Part shown: piece by piece, positions 18,304 to 28,214 of the stretch | How positions within the stretch are numbered: position 1 is the first letter of the stretch | Layout: each line of letters starts with the position of its first letter | Assembly (NCBI RefSeq): GCF_029961155.1 | Contig: NZ_JASBRH010000002.1 | Coordinates: forward strand, 124,001 to 188,000 | From: Pontibacterium granulatum | Lineage (GTDB): Bacteria; Pseudomonadota; Gammaproteobacteria; Pseudomonadales; Balneatricaceae | Reading direction: 5' to 3' | Length of the DNA stretch: 64,000 nucleotides | The notes under the pieces: model-generated | Seen by the model: only the letters and a program-made list of their open reading frames with translations | The model's database searches: none | Told to the model about the DNA's origin: nothing | Position numbers and translations under genes: made by a program

Positions 18304-18566
18304 GGAACCTGCGAATAAGTCCGAGACTTTCTCTGCGGTCGATAAAACAGCTTTATGTGCGAAAGGCAGCGCAGCGGAATGACTGCTCCTTTCCAAGCTG
18401 CCTGACAAAGCAGAGAGCTGTTTTAGCATCCGCCCTTCAGGGCATTCAGAGCAATCCGCTCTCTATGTTAGCGATTTTCGCCAGGTAACCAACATGGCTG
18501 TAACCGCTGCCTTGATCTCGAATCGCTCTGAATGCCAGAGGCGCTTCGGACTTGTTCGCAGGTTCC
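18304..18566. mobile_element. 263-bp MITE-like element with 20-bp terminal inverted repeats
   Basis: The ends at 18304-18323 (GGAACCTGCGAATAAGTCCG) and 18547-18566 are inverted copies with 19 of 20 matches. The interior has further inverted repeats: GGCATTCAGAGC at about 18438 versus its complement near 18530, and TAAAACAGCT near 18342 versus its complement near 18418. The longest reading frame inside is about 65 codons and does not resemble a transposase. No clear target-site duplication is visible at the borders. It fills most of the 312-base gap between yajQ and the AmpG-like gene, and its family is not recognised. Confidence 0.7.
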
Positions 18567-18600
18567 ATAACCTGTCATTTACTGAATCAGGGAGCTACCT

Positions 18601-20184
18601 ATGCAGGGGCCTCAAGCCAGCTGGCGTGAATCGCTTGGGGCTTTTTTTCACCCTCGGGTGATTGTGATGTTGTTGTTGGGGTTCTCTGCCGGAATCCCAA
18701 TCCTTCTTATATTCTCCTCTCTTTCCCTGTGGCTGCGAGAAGCGGGTATTGAGCGTGCCGCGATCACCTTCTTCAGTTGGGCCGCATTAGGGTACTCATT
18801 TAAGTTTGTTTGGGCGCCGCTGGTGGACCAGCTCCCCGTGCCCTGGCTCTCACGCGCCTTGGGCCGTCGACGCAGTTGGTTGTTACTGGCACAGCTTGCG
18901 ATCATTGCCGCGATTGGGGCGATGGCAAGCATTGATCCAGCGCTTGGGGAGGGCAGTCAGACAGCCATGGCATTGGCGGCAGTTGCGCTGGGTTTTTCGT
19001 CGGCGACCCAGGATATCGTGATCGACGCCTACCGTATCGAGGCGGCTGATACCCGATTGCAGAGTATGATGTCGGCGGCTTATATCGCCGGTTACCGTGT
19101 GGCTATGGTGGTGGCGGGTGCCGGAGCTTTGGTTTTGGCTGCTGGCTTTGGTACCGAATTGGGTAACTATCAGTACGCCGCCTGGAGCAGCACGTATTGG
19201 ATTATGGCGGCGGTGATGCTGGTGGGTGTTATCACCACCCTCAATATCCGCGAACCGGAAGTCAGTGCACAGCGTAGCTATAATCACAGCGCGGTTGAAT
19301 ACGGCTGCTTTGTTGTACTGTTTGCGTTGGCGCTGGTCGGTTTTATCCTCTGCTTCTACTTCACCTCTGAACCCGCTCGCGAACTGAAAAAGGCACTGGC
19401 TGAGCTATTGGGTAACCATGCGTTGGGTTCTTTCCTGATTGAAACGTTGCGCCTTGGTTTGGCTGCGTGTGTGAGCTTTATCCTGGCCCGGGCGTTGTTA
19501 AAAACCGGACTGGTTGAACGCTCGATGGTTGAGGAAACCTACGTCGCACCGGTACGTGATTTCTTTGATCGTTATGGCGTAAAAGCGGCCTTGTATCTGT
19601 TGTTGCTGGTGGGCAGTTACCGTATATCCGATATCGTCTTGGGTGTGATCTCCAACGTGTTTTACCTGGATATGGGCTTCAGTAAAGAGGAGATCGCTAC
19701 CGCGGTTAAAACCTTTGGTGTAGTGATGGCCATTGTGGGCGGCTTTCTGGGCGGTTTGTTGGCCATGCGCTGGGGGGTGTTGCGTATTCTCTTCCTGGGT
19801 GCGCTGCTGTCGGCGGCAACCAATCTGCTGTTTATGATTCTGGCGGATAAAGGCGCTGACTTGCTCTGGCTGTATATTGTGGTGGCAGCGGATAACCTGT
19901 CGGCAGGGCTTGCTGGAGCCGCATTTGTGGCATTCCTCTCCAGCCTGACCAGTATCTCGTTTACAGCGATGCAATACGCAATTTTCAGCTCATTGATGAC
20001 GCTGCTGCCTAAGCTTCTGGGTGGTTACTCCGGTTCCATCGTGGATAGCGTGGGCTATGACTGGTTCTTTATCTTTACTGCGCTGATTGGCTTGCCGGTA
20101 CTGGTGCTTATTCTGATGGCGCAGCGTTGGCTGGGGTTCGAAGAGCCTGAAGCGGTTAGTACTGAAAAGGCTGATTCTGTGTAG
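18601..20184 (+). CDS. ampG: AmpG-like MFS permease (muropeptide transporter family)
   Basis: AmpG imports anhydromuropeptides from the periplasm during peptidoglycan recycling and feeds AmpC beta-lactamase induction. The 527-residue protein has a short cytoplasmic start, then PRVIVMLLLGFSAGIPILLIFSSLSLWLREAG, LGYSFKFVWAPLVDQ and LGRRRSWLLLAQ, all typical of AmpG. Further helices bring the total to about 12-14. The FSSATQDIVIDAYRIE segment is a family signature. A GGGAGCTACCT ribosome site precedes the ATG, immediately after the MITE-like element. Substrate assignment is from similarity alone; no amp or nag genes are near. Confidence 0.85.
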   Translation: MQGPQASWRESLGAFFHPRVIVMLLLGFSAGIPILLIFSSLSLWLREAGIERAAITFFSWAALGYSFKFVWAPLVDQLPVPWLSRALGRRRSWLLLAQLAIIAAIGAMASIDPALGEGSQTAMALAAVALGFSSATQDIVIDAYRIEAADTRLQSMMSAAYIAGYRVAMVVAGAGALVLAAGFGTELGNYQYAAWSSTYWIMAAVMLVGVITTLNIREPEVSAQRSYNHSAVEYGCFVVLFALALVGFILCFYFTSEPARELKKALAELLGNHALGSFLIETLRLGLAACVSFILARALLKTGLVERSMVEETYVAPVRDFFDRYGVKAALYLLLLVGSYRISDIVLGVISNVFYLDMGFSKEEIATAVKTFGVVMAIVGGFLGGLLAMRWGVLRILFLGALLSAATNLLFMILADKGADLLWLYIVVAADNLSAGLAGAAFVAFLSSLTSISFTAMQYAIFSSLMTLLPKLLGGYSGSIVDSVGYDWFFIFTALIGLPVLVLILMAQRWLGFEEPEAVSTEKADSV

Positions 20185-20273
20185 GTTGGGTCGAGCGAAC
20201 ATTCCTTTCCATGGAGCACCATGGCTTGTAGGGCAGGCTTTAGGCTGCCGGTAGGCTTAAGCCTACCCTACAA
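20182..20273. repeat. REP-like palindromic repeat region
   Basis: GTAGGTTGGGTCGAGCGAA at 20182 overlaps the end of the transporter gene. At 20226-20273 TTGTAGGG...CAGGCTTTAGGCTGCC and GGTAGGCTTAAGCCTACC...CCTACAA form nested palindromes. Such TGTAGG-type palindromes are typical of extragenic REP/BIME repeats in gammaproteobacteria. Confidence 0.55.
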
Positions 20274-20314
20274 AGACACTGCTCAATTACCATTGAGTTA
20301 AAGCTGAGCATCAC

Positions 20315-20345
20315 AAAAAAAACCGGCCAATAGGCCGGTTTTTTA
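20315..20345. terminator. Bidirectional intrinsic terminator
   Basis: ACCGGCC/GGCCGGT stem with loop AATA, A-run before and T-run after, lies between the convergent AmpG-like and SDR genes. Confidence 0.92.
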
Positions 20346-20367
20346 AAAAGGGGACAGTATCGAGGTG

Positions 20368-21135
20368 TTAGATGCGCAGCGCGCCGTCTACTTCGATGCA
20401 GCGACCGTTGACGTAGTCGTTTTCCAGGATGAAGGAAACGGTACGCGCGATCTCTTCTGGCTTACCCAGACGCTTAGCAGGAATACCCGCAGCGATCTTG
20501 TCCAGGGCTTCCGGTTTCATGCTCATTACCATCTCGGTACCGATGTAGCCCGGTGCGATGGATGCTGCACGGATACCGTAGCGAGCCAGTTCTTTCGCCC
20601 AGGTTACGGCCATTGCTTCTACGCCTGCTTTAGTTGCGGTGTAGTTGGTCTGGCCCATGTTGCCGTGACGGGAGATGGAGGAGATGTTGATGATGCAGCC
20701 TTCAACACCCAGGTCGATCATCTGCGCAGCAGCTTCACGTGCACACAGGAATGTACCGGTCAGGTTTACATCCATCACCAGGTTCCACTGGTCCATACTC
20801 ATTTTGCTGGCAACTTTGCCGGTTTCACGGTCAACCTTCAGGAACAGGCCGTCGCGGGTAACACCAGCGTTGTTCACAACGCCGTTAAGCGTGCCGAAAT
20901 CGGCAACCACATCCTGGAACAGTTTTTCTACATCTGCTTCGTCCGCAACGTTACAGATATAGCCGCGTGCTTCCACGCCTTTTTCCATGCAAAGACCGAC
21001 AGTCTCGTCGATAGCTTCCTGGCTCAGATCGGCCAGTGCCAGCTTTACACCCTTACCAGCGAGTTCCAGTGCCATTGCGCGACCCAGACCGCGACCACCG
21101 CCAGTAATAACAATAACTTTATCTTTCAGTTCCAT
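20368..21135 (-). CDS. FabG-like short-chain dehydrogenase/reductase (SDR)
   Basis: Classical SDR of 255 residues. It has the NAD(P) motif TGGGRGLG (residues 11-18), NNAG (in VVNNAGVTRDG), a catalytic Ser in INISSISRHG, and YxxxK at Tyr165/Lys169. It most resembles beta-ketoacyl-ACP reductase (FabG)-type proteins, but the insertion around KVDRETGKVASKMSMDQW and the isolated location (no fabD, acpP or fabF nearby) mean the real substrate may be another 3-oxoacyl or hydroxy compound. An AAGG ribosome site precedes the ATG. Confidence 0.88.
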   Translation of the reverse strand: MELKDKVIVITGGGRGLGRAMALELAGKGVKLALADLSQEAIDETVGLCMEKGVEARGYICNVADEADVEKLFQDVVADFGTLNGVVNNAGVTRDGLFLKVDRETGKVASKMSMDQWNLVMDVNLTGTFLCAREAAAQMIDLGVEGCIINISSISRHGNMGQTNYTATKAGVEAMAVTWAKELARYGIRAASIAPGYIGTEMVMSMKPEALDKIAAGIPAKRLGKPEEIARTVSFILENDYVNGRCIEVDGALRI

Positions 21136-21562
21136 CGTGGGTTACCTTATTCTCGGTTAACTCTTTTTTATTGTGCGTTGCGTCATTTTGCGTACCACGA
21201 CGTTATATCGCTTTCGCACAAAAGTCTAGAATCTGTACAGTGAAAATTAAGAGCTTTCCCGTATTTTTCAAGCGGAAAGCCTCATCTCTTCGTTTGCTGC
21301 GTATGCTAAAGTTCTGAAATTAATGGCTTTTTGCAGTTGCGTGAATTTTTTGTGCAAGTGCGTCACGTATGAATTTTTATCCCAAAGTAGGGGGTGAAAA
21401 ATGCCCGATCAGCCCCATATAGAAGTACTAATGGCGGGAAGAACAAATCGTTGCCGGACTGGGGTAAAGGCTCTGTTTACAGCTTTTTATAGTACTGCCC
21501 GATAAGGGTGAAACCCGCTATAGTCTGGTGGTCCCGTTTATCTGAGTATCCAGAGGTTATGA
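21136..21562. other. 427-base intergenic region upstream of fxsA
   Basis: It holds the divergent promoters for the SDR gene and fxsA. A sigma-32-like element is at 21394-21420 and a TATAGT -10-like hexamer is at 21519-21524. A 34-codon reading frame at 21401-21505 starts after GGGGGTGAAA but overlaps the promoter, so it is doubtful. No RNA gene was recognised. Confidence 0.5.
21394..21420 (+). promoter_or_regulatory. Possible sigma-32 promoter for fxsA
   Basis: GTGAAAA, then 12 bases, then CCCCATAT resembles the heat-shock consensus TTGAAA-N13-CCCCATNT, about 140 bases before fxsA. It is weaker than the groES copy in the -35 element. Confidence 0.45.
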
Positions 21563-22111
21563 ATGCGGTTTCTTTTTCTTCTCTTCATCATTGTGCCGAT
21601 CATTGAGATCACACTGCTGATTCAGGTTGGTCAGGCGATTGGCGCCTGGTACACCGTGGGTTTGGTACTGCTGTCTGCATTTATCGGTGTAAATATGTTG
21701 CGCTATCAGGGGATATCTACTCTGGCGCGGGCTCAGCAGCGTGCCAATCAAGGTGAGATTCCTGGACGGGAAATGGTTGAAGGGATTGTACTGGCGGTGG
21801 GAGGTGCCTTGCTGGTAACGCCTGGTTTTGTGACCGATGTGATTGGTTTCTGCTGCTTGGTCCCTTATACACGTCAAGCGTTTGCCAATGCGATGATCAG
21901 TCGGTTTACGGTTGTGGCGATGAGCAGTCGTCAGGCTTCGTTTGAGAGTACATTCAGTGGTCCGGGTTTTGATCCTTCTCCGGAAGGGGGGGAGCCAAGA
22001 GAGCAAAGCCAGCAGGATGGGGCTCATTACGCGGATTCCCCGTTTCGCAAAGATAAGCCGCAGTCACACGCTGGTGATGTGATTGATGGTGAATATCAGC
22101 GCAAAGAGTAA
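21563..22111 (+). CDS. fxsA: FxsA family inner-membrane protein
   Basis: FxsA is a small cytoplasmic-membrane protein; in E. coli it affects exclusion of phage T7 by the F plasmid, and its ordinary role is unclear. The 182-residue protein has an N-terminal hydrophobic pair (FLFLLFIIVPIIEITLLIQVG and TVGLVLLSAFIGVNMLRYQG), a third helix (GIVLAVGGALLVTPGFVTDVIGFCCLVP, including the family's PGFVTD motif), and a hydrophilic tail. It lies immediately upstream of groESL, as fxsA does in many gammaproteobacteria. Confidence 0.93.
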   Translation: MRFLFLLFIIVPIIEITLLIQVGQAIGAWYTVGLVLLSAFIGVNMLRYQGISTLARAQQRANQGEIPGREMVEGIVLAVGGALLVTPGFVTDVIGFCCLVPYTRQAFANAMISRFTVVAMSSRQASFESTFSGPGFDPSPEGGEPREQSQQDGAHYADSPFRKDKPQSHAGDVIDGEYQRKE

Positions 22112-22143
22112 TAGAAAAAAATCAAAAAATTTTGCGGTGGGGT

Positions 22144-22171
22144 GTTGAAAACGATTTTGACGGCCCCATCT
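22144..22171 (+). promoter_or_regulatory. Sigma-32 heat-shock promoter of groESL
   Basis: GTTGAAA, a 13-base spacer and CCCCATCT match the RpoH consensus almost perfectly, about 90 bases before groES. Confidence 0.9.
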
Positions 22172-22262
22172 CTGAAACAACCGATACGGAACGGTATTCC
22201 GTTTCGATACAAAACAACTAATTCAATTGTTTTTCGATCAGTTAGATCAGGAGAATGAACTA

Positions 22263-22556
22263 ATGAAAATTCGTCCACTTCACGACCGTGTTGTTATCCG
22301 TCGTAGCGAGGAAGAAGCGACCACAGCGGGTGGCATCGTACTGCCAGGTGCAGCAGCAGAGAAGCCTAATCAGGGTGAAGTTGTTGCAGTAGGTACAGGC
22401 CGTGTCCTGAACAACGGTGATGTACAGCCACTGACCGTTAAAGTGGGTGACAAAGTTCTGTTCGGTGCTTACGCAGGTTCCAACACCATCAAAGTTGAAG
22501 GTGAAGAGCTGCTGATCATGACCGAAGGCGAAATCTACGGCGTACTGGAAGACTAA
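22263..22556 (+). CDS. groES: Co-chaperonin GroES
   Basis: GroES is the heptameric lid of the GroEL folding chamber. The 97-residue protein begins [14 protein letters not shown] and contains the mobile loop ([20 protein letters not shown]) that contacts GroEL, then [13 protein letters not shown] and the [14 protein letters not shown] block. The ATG at 22263 has AGGAG upstream; the frame extends back to 22227 but that region holds no family sequence. A sigma-32 promoter precedes it and groEL follows after 61 bases. Confidence 0.99.
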   Translation: MKIRPLHDRVVIRRSEEEATTAGGIVLPGAAAEKPNQGEVVAVGTGRVLNNGDVQPLTVKVGDKVLFGAYAGSNTIKVEGEELLIMTEGEIYGVLED

Positions 22557-22614
22557 TCGTCTCCATCTTTATTTGTCGTTTTTTTAAGAATTTATCGATT
22601 ACAGGATTATTTGA

Positions 22615-24264
<1,650 letters not shown>

Positions 24265-24288
24265 TCATCCCCCACGACACTTTCGTCA

Positions 24289-24318
24289 GAAAAAGCCCGG
24301 CTTCTGCCGGGCTTTTTT
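24289..24318 (+). terminator. Intrinsic terminator of groESL
   Basis: AAGCCCGG/CCGGGCTT stem with loop CTTCTG, followed by TTTTTT. Confidence 0.93.
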
Positions 24319-24367
24319 GTGCCTGAAACAAATGTGAAAACTCAACATTGGTGGGGGCTGTAGCCCG

Positions 24368-24408
24368 ATACGTATCACGTATACAGATTCTCTATACGTG
24401 ATACGTAT
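24368..24408. promoter_or_regulatory. Perfect 16-bp inverted repeat upstream of the peptide transporter
   Basis: ATACGTATCACGTATA at 24368-24383 is repeated in exact inverted form at 24393-24408 with a 9-base spacer. Each arm also contains the small palindrome ATACGTAT. It lies about 110 bases before the binding-protein gene and has no T-run, so an operator or cruciform is more likely than a terminator. Confidence 0.6.
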
Positions 24409-24473
24409 AACCCTTTCCGTAATTCCGATTGGTGTCGTATTGGCCATCATTTAGTCTGTTTCTTGAACCTTAA

Positions 24474-24489
24474 TTGAGTAATCACTCAA
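24474..24489. promoter_or_regulatory. Inverted repeat TTGAGT-N4-ACTCAA
   Basis: A perfect 6+6 inverted repeat lies about 30 bases before the binding-protein start; it is a possible second operator. Confidence 0.35.
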
Positions 24490-24520
24490 ACCTAAGAAGA
24501 ACAAACAAGGGACACACAAA

Positions 24521-26077
24521 ATGAAAAAGACCGCTTCGATTCTCGCCGGAGCCATGTTGAGCCTGGGTCTAATGACTGGGGCACAGGCCGCAACCCTGAA
24601 AATGGCATACGATGCCGATCCGGTTTCCCTCGATCCTCACGAACAGTTGTCCGGTGGTACCCTGCAGCTGTCCCACATGACGTTTGACCCGCTGGTACGC
24701 TGGACCCGCGATCTGGGCTTCGAACCACGCCTGGCTGAAAAGTGGGAGCGTGTCGATGATCTGACCATGCGTTTCCACCTGCGCAAAGGCGTGAAGTTCC
24801 ACAGTGGTAATGACTTCACCGCGCAAGACGTTGCTTTCACCTTTGAACGTCTGCGTAACTCCCCAGACTTCAAGGCGGTTTTCTCACCGTTCAAAGAGAT
24901 CAAAGTTGTAGATGCTCACACCGTTGATCTGGTGACCAACCAACCGTTCCCGCTGGTTCTGAACAACGCGACTTACCTGTTCCCAATGGACAGCAAGTTC
25001 TACAGCGGTACCGATGAAAACGGTAACGCGAAAGATATGCTGGTGAAGCATGGTAACTCCTTCGCGTCCCGCAACATCTCCGGTACCGGACCGTACACCG
25101 TGAGCTACCGTGAGCAGGGTGTGAAAGTTGAGTTCGCTCGTAACATGGATTACTGGGATAAGTCTTCCCCAGGTAACGTTGACAAGATCGTGCTGACGCC
25201 GATCAAAGAAGCACCTACCCGTGTTGCAGCGCTGTTGTCCGGTGATGTGGACTTCATCGCACCGGTGCCACCAACCGATCACAAACGTATCGGAGGTTCT
25301 GACAAAGTGGATCTGGTAACCATGGGTGGTACCCGTATTATCACGTTCCAGATGAACCAGGAGCGCGTAGAAGCGTTTAAGGATGTGCGTGTACGCCAGG
25401 CGATCGCTTACGCGATCAACCAGGAAGGCATCGTGAAGAAAATCATGAAAGGCTTCGCGACCCCGGCAGCACAGTTCTCCCCTAAGGGTTACCTGGGTTA
25501 CAACGAAGCGCTGACGCCACGTTACGACGTGAAAAAAGCGAAACAGTTGATGAAAGAAGCGGGTTACGAGAAGGGCTTCAGCATCACCATGATGGCGCCG
25601 AACAACCGCTACGTGAACGATGCCAAAATCGCACAGGCTGTGGCCTCCATGCTGTCTAAGATCAACATCAAGGTTGACCTGAAGACCATGCCAAAAGCCC
25701 AGTACTGGCCTGAGTTCGACGCGCGCGCGGCTGACATGATGTTGATCGGTTGGCACGCGGACACCGAAGACTCCAACAACTTCTACGAGTTCCTGTCGAC
25801 CTGTCCTAACAAAGACAGCGGTGCGGGCCAGTACAACAGTGGCAACTACTGCAACCCGAAAGTAGATGCCATGGTTGCAAAGGCTAACGCCGAAACTGAT
25901 CCGGCAAAACGTGCTGAGATCATGCAGGGCATCGAGAAGATCATCTACGATGAAGCGGGCTTCATCCCTCTGCACTGGCAGAACCTGGCTTGGGCTGCGA
26001 ACAAAAACGTAGACCTGGAACCTGTTCTGAACGTGATGAACTTCCCATACCTGGGTGATCTGGTCGTAAAAGACTGA
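24521..26077 (+). CDS. dppA: Peptide ABC transporter, periplasmic substrate-binding protein
   Basis: This is a family-5 extracellular solute-binding protein of 518 residues, resembling DppA/OppA. A signal peptide ends near residue 23 (LGLMTGAQA). It is followed by LKMAYDADPVSLDPHEQLSGGTLQLSHMTFDPLVRW, the usual start of the mature domain, and by NISGTGPYTVSYREQG, typical of this family. It delivers peptides to the permease encoded just downstream. A gap of about 195 bases with a strong hairpin separates it from the permease gene, a common arrangement that keeps binding-protein mRNA abundant. The exact peptide length preferred cannot be read from sequence. Confidence 0.93.
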   Translation: MKKTASILAGAMLSLGLMTGAQAATLKMAYDADPVSLDPHEQLSGGTLQLSHMTFDPLVRWTRDLGFEPRLAEKWERVDDLTMRFHLRKGVKFHSGNDFTAQDVAFTFERLRNSPDFKAVFSPFKEIKVVDAHTVDLVTNQPFPLVLNNATYLFPMDSKFYSGTDENGNAKDMLVKHGNSFASRNISGTGPYTVSYREQGVKVEFARNMDYWDKSSPGNVDKIVLTPIKEAPTRVAALLSGDVDFIAPVPPTDHKRIGGSDKVDLVTMGGTRIITFQMNQERVEAFKDVRVRQAIAYAINQEGIVKKIMKGFATPAAQFSPKGYLGYNEALTPRYDVKKAKQLMKEAGYEKGFSITMMAPNNRYVNDAKIAQAVASMLSKINIKVDLKTMPKAQYWPEFDARAADMMLIGWHADTEDSNNFYEFLSTCPNKDSGAGQYNSGNYCNPKVDAMVAKANAETDPAKRAEIMQGIEKIIYDEAGFIPLHWQNLAWAANKNVDLEPVLNVMNFPYLGDLVVKD

Positions 26078-26108
26078 TAGCAGGTAGGCCGAGTGTTCGG
26101 TCATGGTG

Positions 26109-26130
26109 ACAGCCCCCGTGCGGGGGTTGT
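26109..26130 (+). terminator. Intercistronic hairpin after the binding-protein gene
   Basis: ACAGCCCCCG/CGGGGGTTGT forms a long GC-rich stem with a 2-base top and no T-run. It probably stabilises or partly separates the upstream message. Confidence 0.6.
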
Positions 26131-26272
26131 CCTCGTCTTCAAAGTTCTGTCTGTGGTTGGGGATAGCGGCCCTGACTGCCTGTGGATACATGTCCACACG
26201 TTGCATTCGCTACATAACTCAAAGAATAAAAGTCCGTTCAGGGAAGTGCGGGCGCATCAAGGCTGAAATACC

Positions 26273-27250
26273 ATGATTGCTTTTCTGATTAAACGGTTGG
26301 TTCAGGCCGTAGTCGTAATGTTTGTTATAAGCCTGATCAGCTTTTCCATTCAGGATAACCTGGGTGACCCGTTGCGTGAACTGGTGGGCCAGTCCGTTTC
26401 CGAAGAGGAACGTCAGGCGCTGCGTGACGAGATGGGCCTGAATGATCCTTTCCTGGTGCAGTATGCGCGCTTTGCCTCGAATGCCCTGCAGGGCGATCTG
26501 GGCACCTCCTATTTCTTTAAGGAGCCAGCGCTGGAAGTCATACTGAAGAAGCTGCCAGCCACCCTCGAGCTGGTATTTGGCGCCACCCTGATTATCGTGT
26601 GCGTGTCTGTGCCGTTGGGTGTGTACTCGGCGATTAATCCCCAAAGTCTATTTTCACGTGCGGTCATGGGGATGAGTATTGTCGGTATCTCCATCCCGGT
26701 ATTCCTGACCGCGATTGGTCTGATCTATCTGTTTTCCATCGAGCTGGGCTGGATGCCATCCTACGGGCGCGGCGAGACCATGACCGTGCTTGGTGGTTGG
26801 GACACCGGTTTTACCACCGGTGACGGTTTGGCGCATCTGGTGCTGCCGTGCTTCACCCTGGCATCCATCATGTTACCGCTCTTTATCCGTCTGATCCGTG
26901 CCGAGATGATGGAAGTACTGCAGTCTGAATATGTGCGTTTCGCCTGGGCCAAGGGGCTGAAGGCACGTCGTATCTATTTCCTGCACGCGCTGAAAAATAC
27001 CATGTTGCCGGTTATCACTGTTGGTGGTGTGCAGATCGGTACCATGGTCGCGTACACCATCCTGACTGAAACTGTCTTCCAATGGCCGGGCATGGGTTTC
27101 CTTTTCCTGGAAGCCGTTAACCGTGTGGACACACCTTTGATCGTGGCATACCTGATTGTGGTGGGTGCGATTTTCGTGATCACCAACACCATCGTGGACC
27201 TGATCTACGGCCTGGTTAACCCGACTGTGAAACTGGCAGGTAAGAAATAA
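26273..27250 (+). CDS. dppB: Peptide ABC transporter permease, DppB type
   Basis: This is a 325-residue integral-membrane subunit of the peptide importer. It starts with the family's first helix (FLIKRLVQAVVVMFVISLISFSI). The EAA-like loop that contacts the ATPase is EYVRFAWAKGLKARRIYFLHALKNTMLPVITV. It carries the C-terminal TETVFQWPGMGFLFLEAVNRVDTPLI block. Its stop overlaps the dppC start by one base (TAATG), so the two permeases are translationally coupled and form a heterodimer. Confidence 0.95.
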   Translation: MIAFLIKRLVQAVVVMFVISLISFSIQDNLGDPLRELVGQSVSEEERQALRDEMGLNDPFLVQYARFASNALQGDLGTSYFFKEPALEVILKKLPATLELVFGATLIIVCVSVPLGVYSAINPQSLFSRAVMGMSIVGISIPVFLTAIGLIYLFSIELGWMPSYGRGETMTVLGGWDTGFTTGDGLAHLVLPCFTLASIMLPLFIRLIRAEMMEVLQSEYVRFAWAKGLKARRIYFLHALKNTMLPVITVGGVQIGTMVAYTILTETVFQWPGMGFLFLEAVNRVDTPLIVAYLIVVGAIFVITNTIVDLIYGLVNPTVKLAGKK

Positions 27251-28209
27251 TGAATGATCAATCTCAGATTCTGGAAGCCGCGCCAGCTGCCCCTTCTGCC
27301 TGGGAACGCATGAAGGACAGTAACCTGTGGCACAGCTTCAGCCGTGACCGCGTCGCTCAGCTGAGCTTTGCGATCTTTGTTGCCTATGCCGTGCTGGCGT
27401 TGTTCGCACCGCTGTTGGCGCCGTTTGACCCATACGACGTGGCGTCTATCGACATCATGGATTCGGAAATTGCGCCCAGCTGGGCGGAAGAGGGCGACGA
27501 GCGTTTTTGGCTGGGCACCGATGCCCAGGGCCGTGACCTCTGGTCTACGATTCTCTACGGTACCCGTGTATCCCTGACCATTGGTCTGTGCGCGGTTGCA
27601 CTTCAGGCGGTATTGGGGATCTGTATCGGCCTCTGTGCAGGTTATTTCGGTGGTCGTATCGACAGCCTGCTGATGCGTGTGGCCGACGTGCAGCTCTCTT
27701 TCTCCACCATGATGGTGGCGATCGTCGTGCTGGCGGTTTTTCAGGCCGCTTTTGGTACCGAATTGTATCAGCAATTGGCGATGTTCATGTTGATACTGGT
27801 GATAGGTATCGCCGAGTGGCCGCAATATGCCCGTACCATCCGTGCCTCCGTATTGGCCGAGAAGAAAAAGGAATATGTGGATGCGGCCCGTGTCATCGGC
27901 CTGCGCTCGCCACGTATCATGTTCCGCCATATTCTGCCTAATACCCTGTCGCCAATCCTGGTGATCTCCACGGTGCAGGTGGCAAACGCCATCATTTCGG
28001 AAGCGTCACTGTCCTTCCTGGGGTTGGGGATGCCGGTGTCCGAACCGTCGCTGGGTTCCCTGATCTCCAGTGGTTTTGAATACATCTTCTCCGGTTCCTG
28101 GTGGATCACCGTGATTCCGGGCGTAATTCTGGTGGGCCTGGTGCTGGTGATGAACCTGCTGGGTGACTGGTTGCGCGATGTACTTAACCCGAAACTGTAT
28201 AAGGGGTAA
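27250..28209 (+). CDS. dppC: Peptide ABC transporter permease, DppC type
   Basis: Second permease subunit, 319 residues. After a cytoplasmic N-terminus (ERMKDSNLWHSFSRDRVAQLSF) there is one helix, then a periplasmic loop with FWLGTDAQGRDLWSTILYGTRVSL, the typical DppC/OppC signature. The cytoplasmic EAA loop is KEYVDAARVIGLRSPRIMFRHILPN. It ends with a helix VIPGVILVGLVLVMNLLGDWLRDVLNPK, again typical. It is five bases upstream of dppD. Confidence 0.95.
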   Translation: MNDQSQILEAAPAAPSAWERMKDSNLWHSFSRDRVAQLSFAIFVAYAVLALFAPLLAPFDPYDVASIDIMDSEIAPSWAEEGDERFWLGTDAQGRDLWSTILYGTRVSLTIGLCAVALQAVLGICIGLCAGYFGGRIDSLLMRVADVQLSFSTMMVAIVVLAVFQAAFGTELYQQLAMFMLILVIGIAEWPQYARTIRASVLAEKKKEYVDAARVIGLRSPRIMFRHILPNTLSPILVISTVQVANAIISEASLSFLGLGMPVSEPSLGSLISSGFEYIFSGSWWITVIPGVILVGLVLVMNLLGDWLRDVLNPKLYKG

Positions 28210-28214
28210 TCAAG

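Noticed and set aside
24884-26206. 440-codon open frame antisense to the peptide-binding protein gene
   Set aside because: The sense strand encodes a clear family-5 binding protein; the antisense product is low-complexity and has no support.
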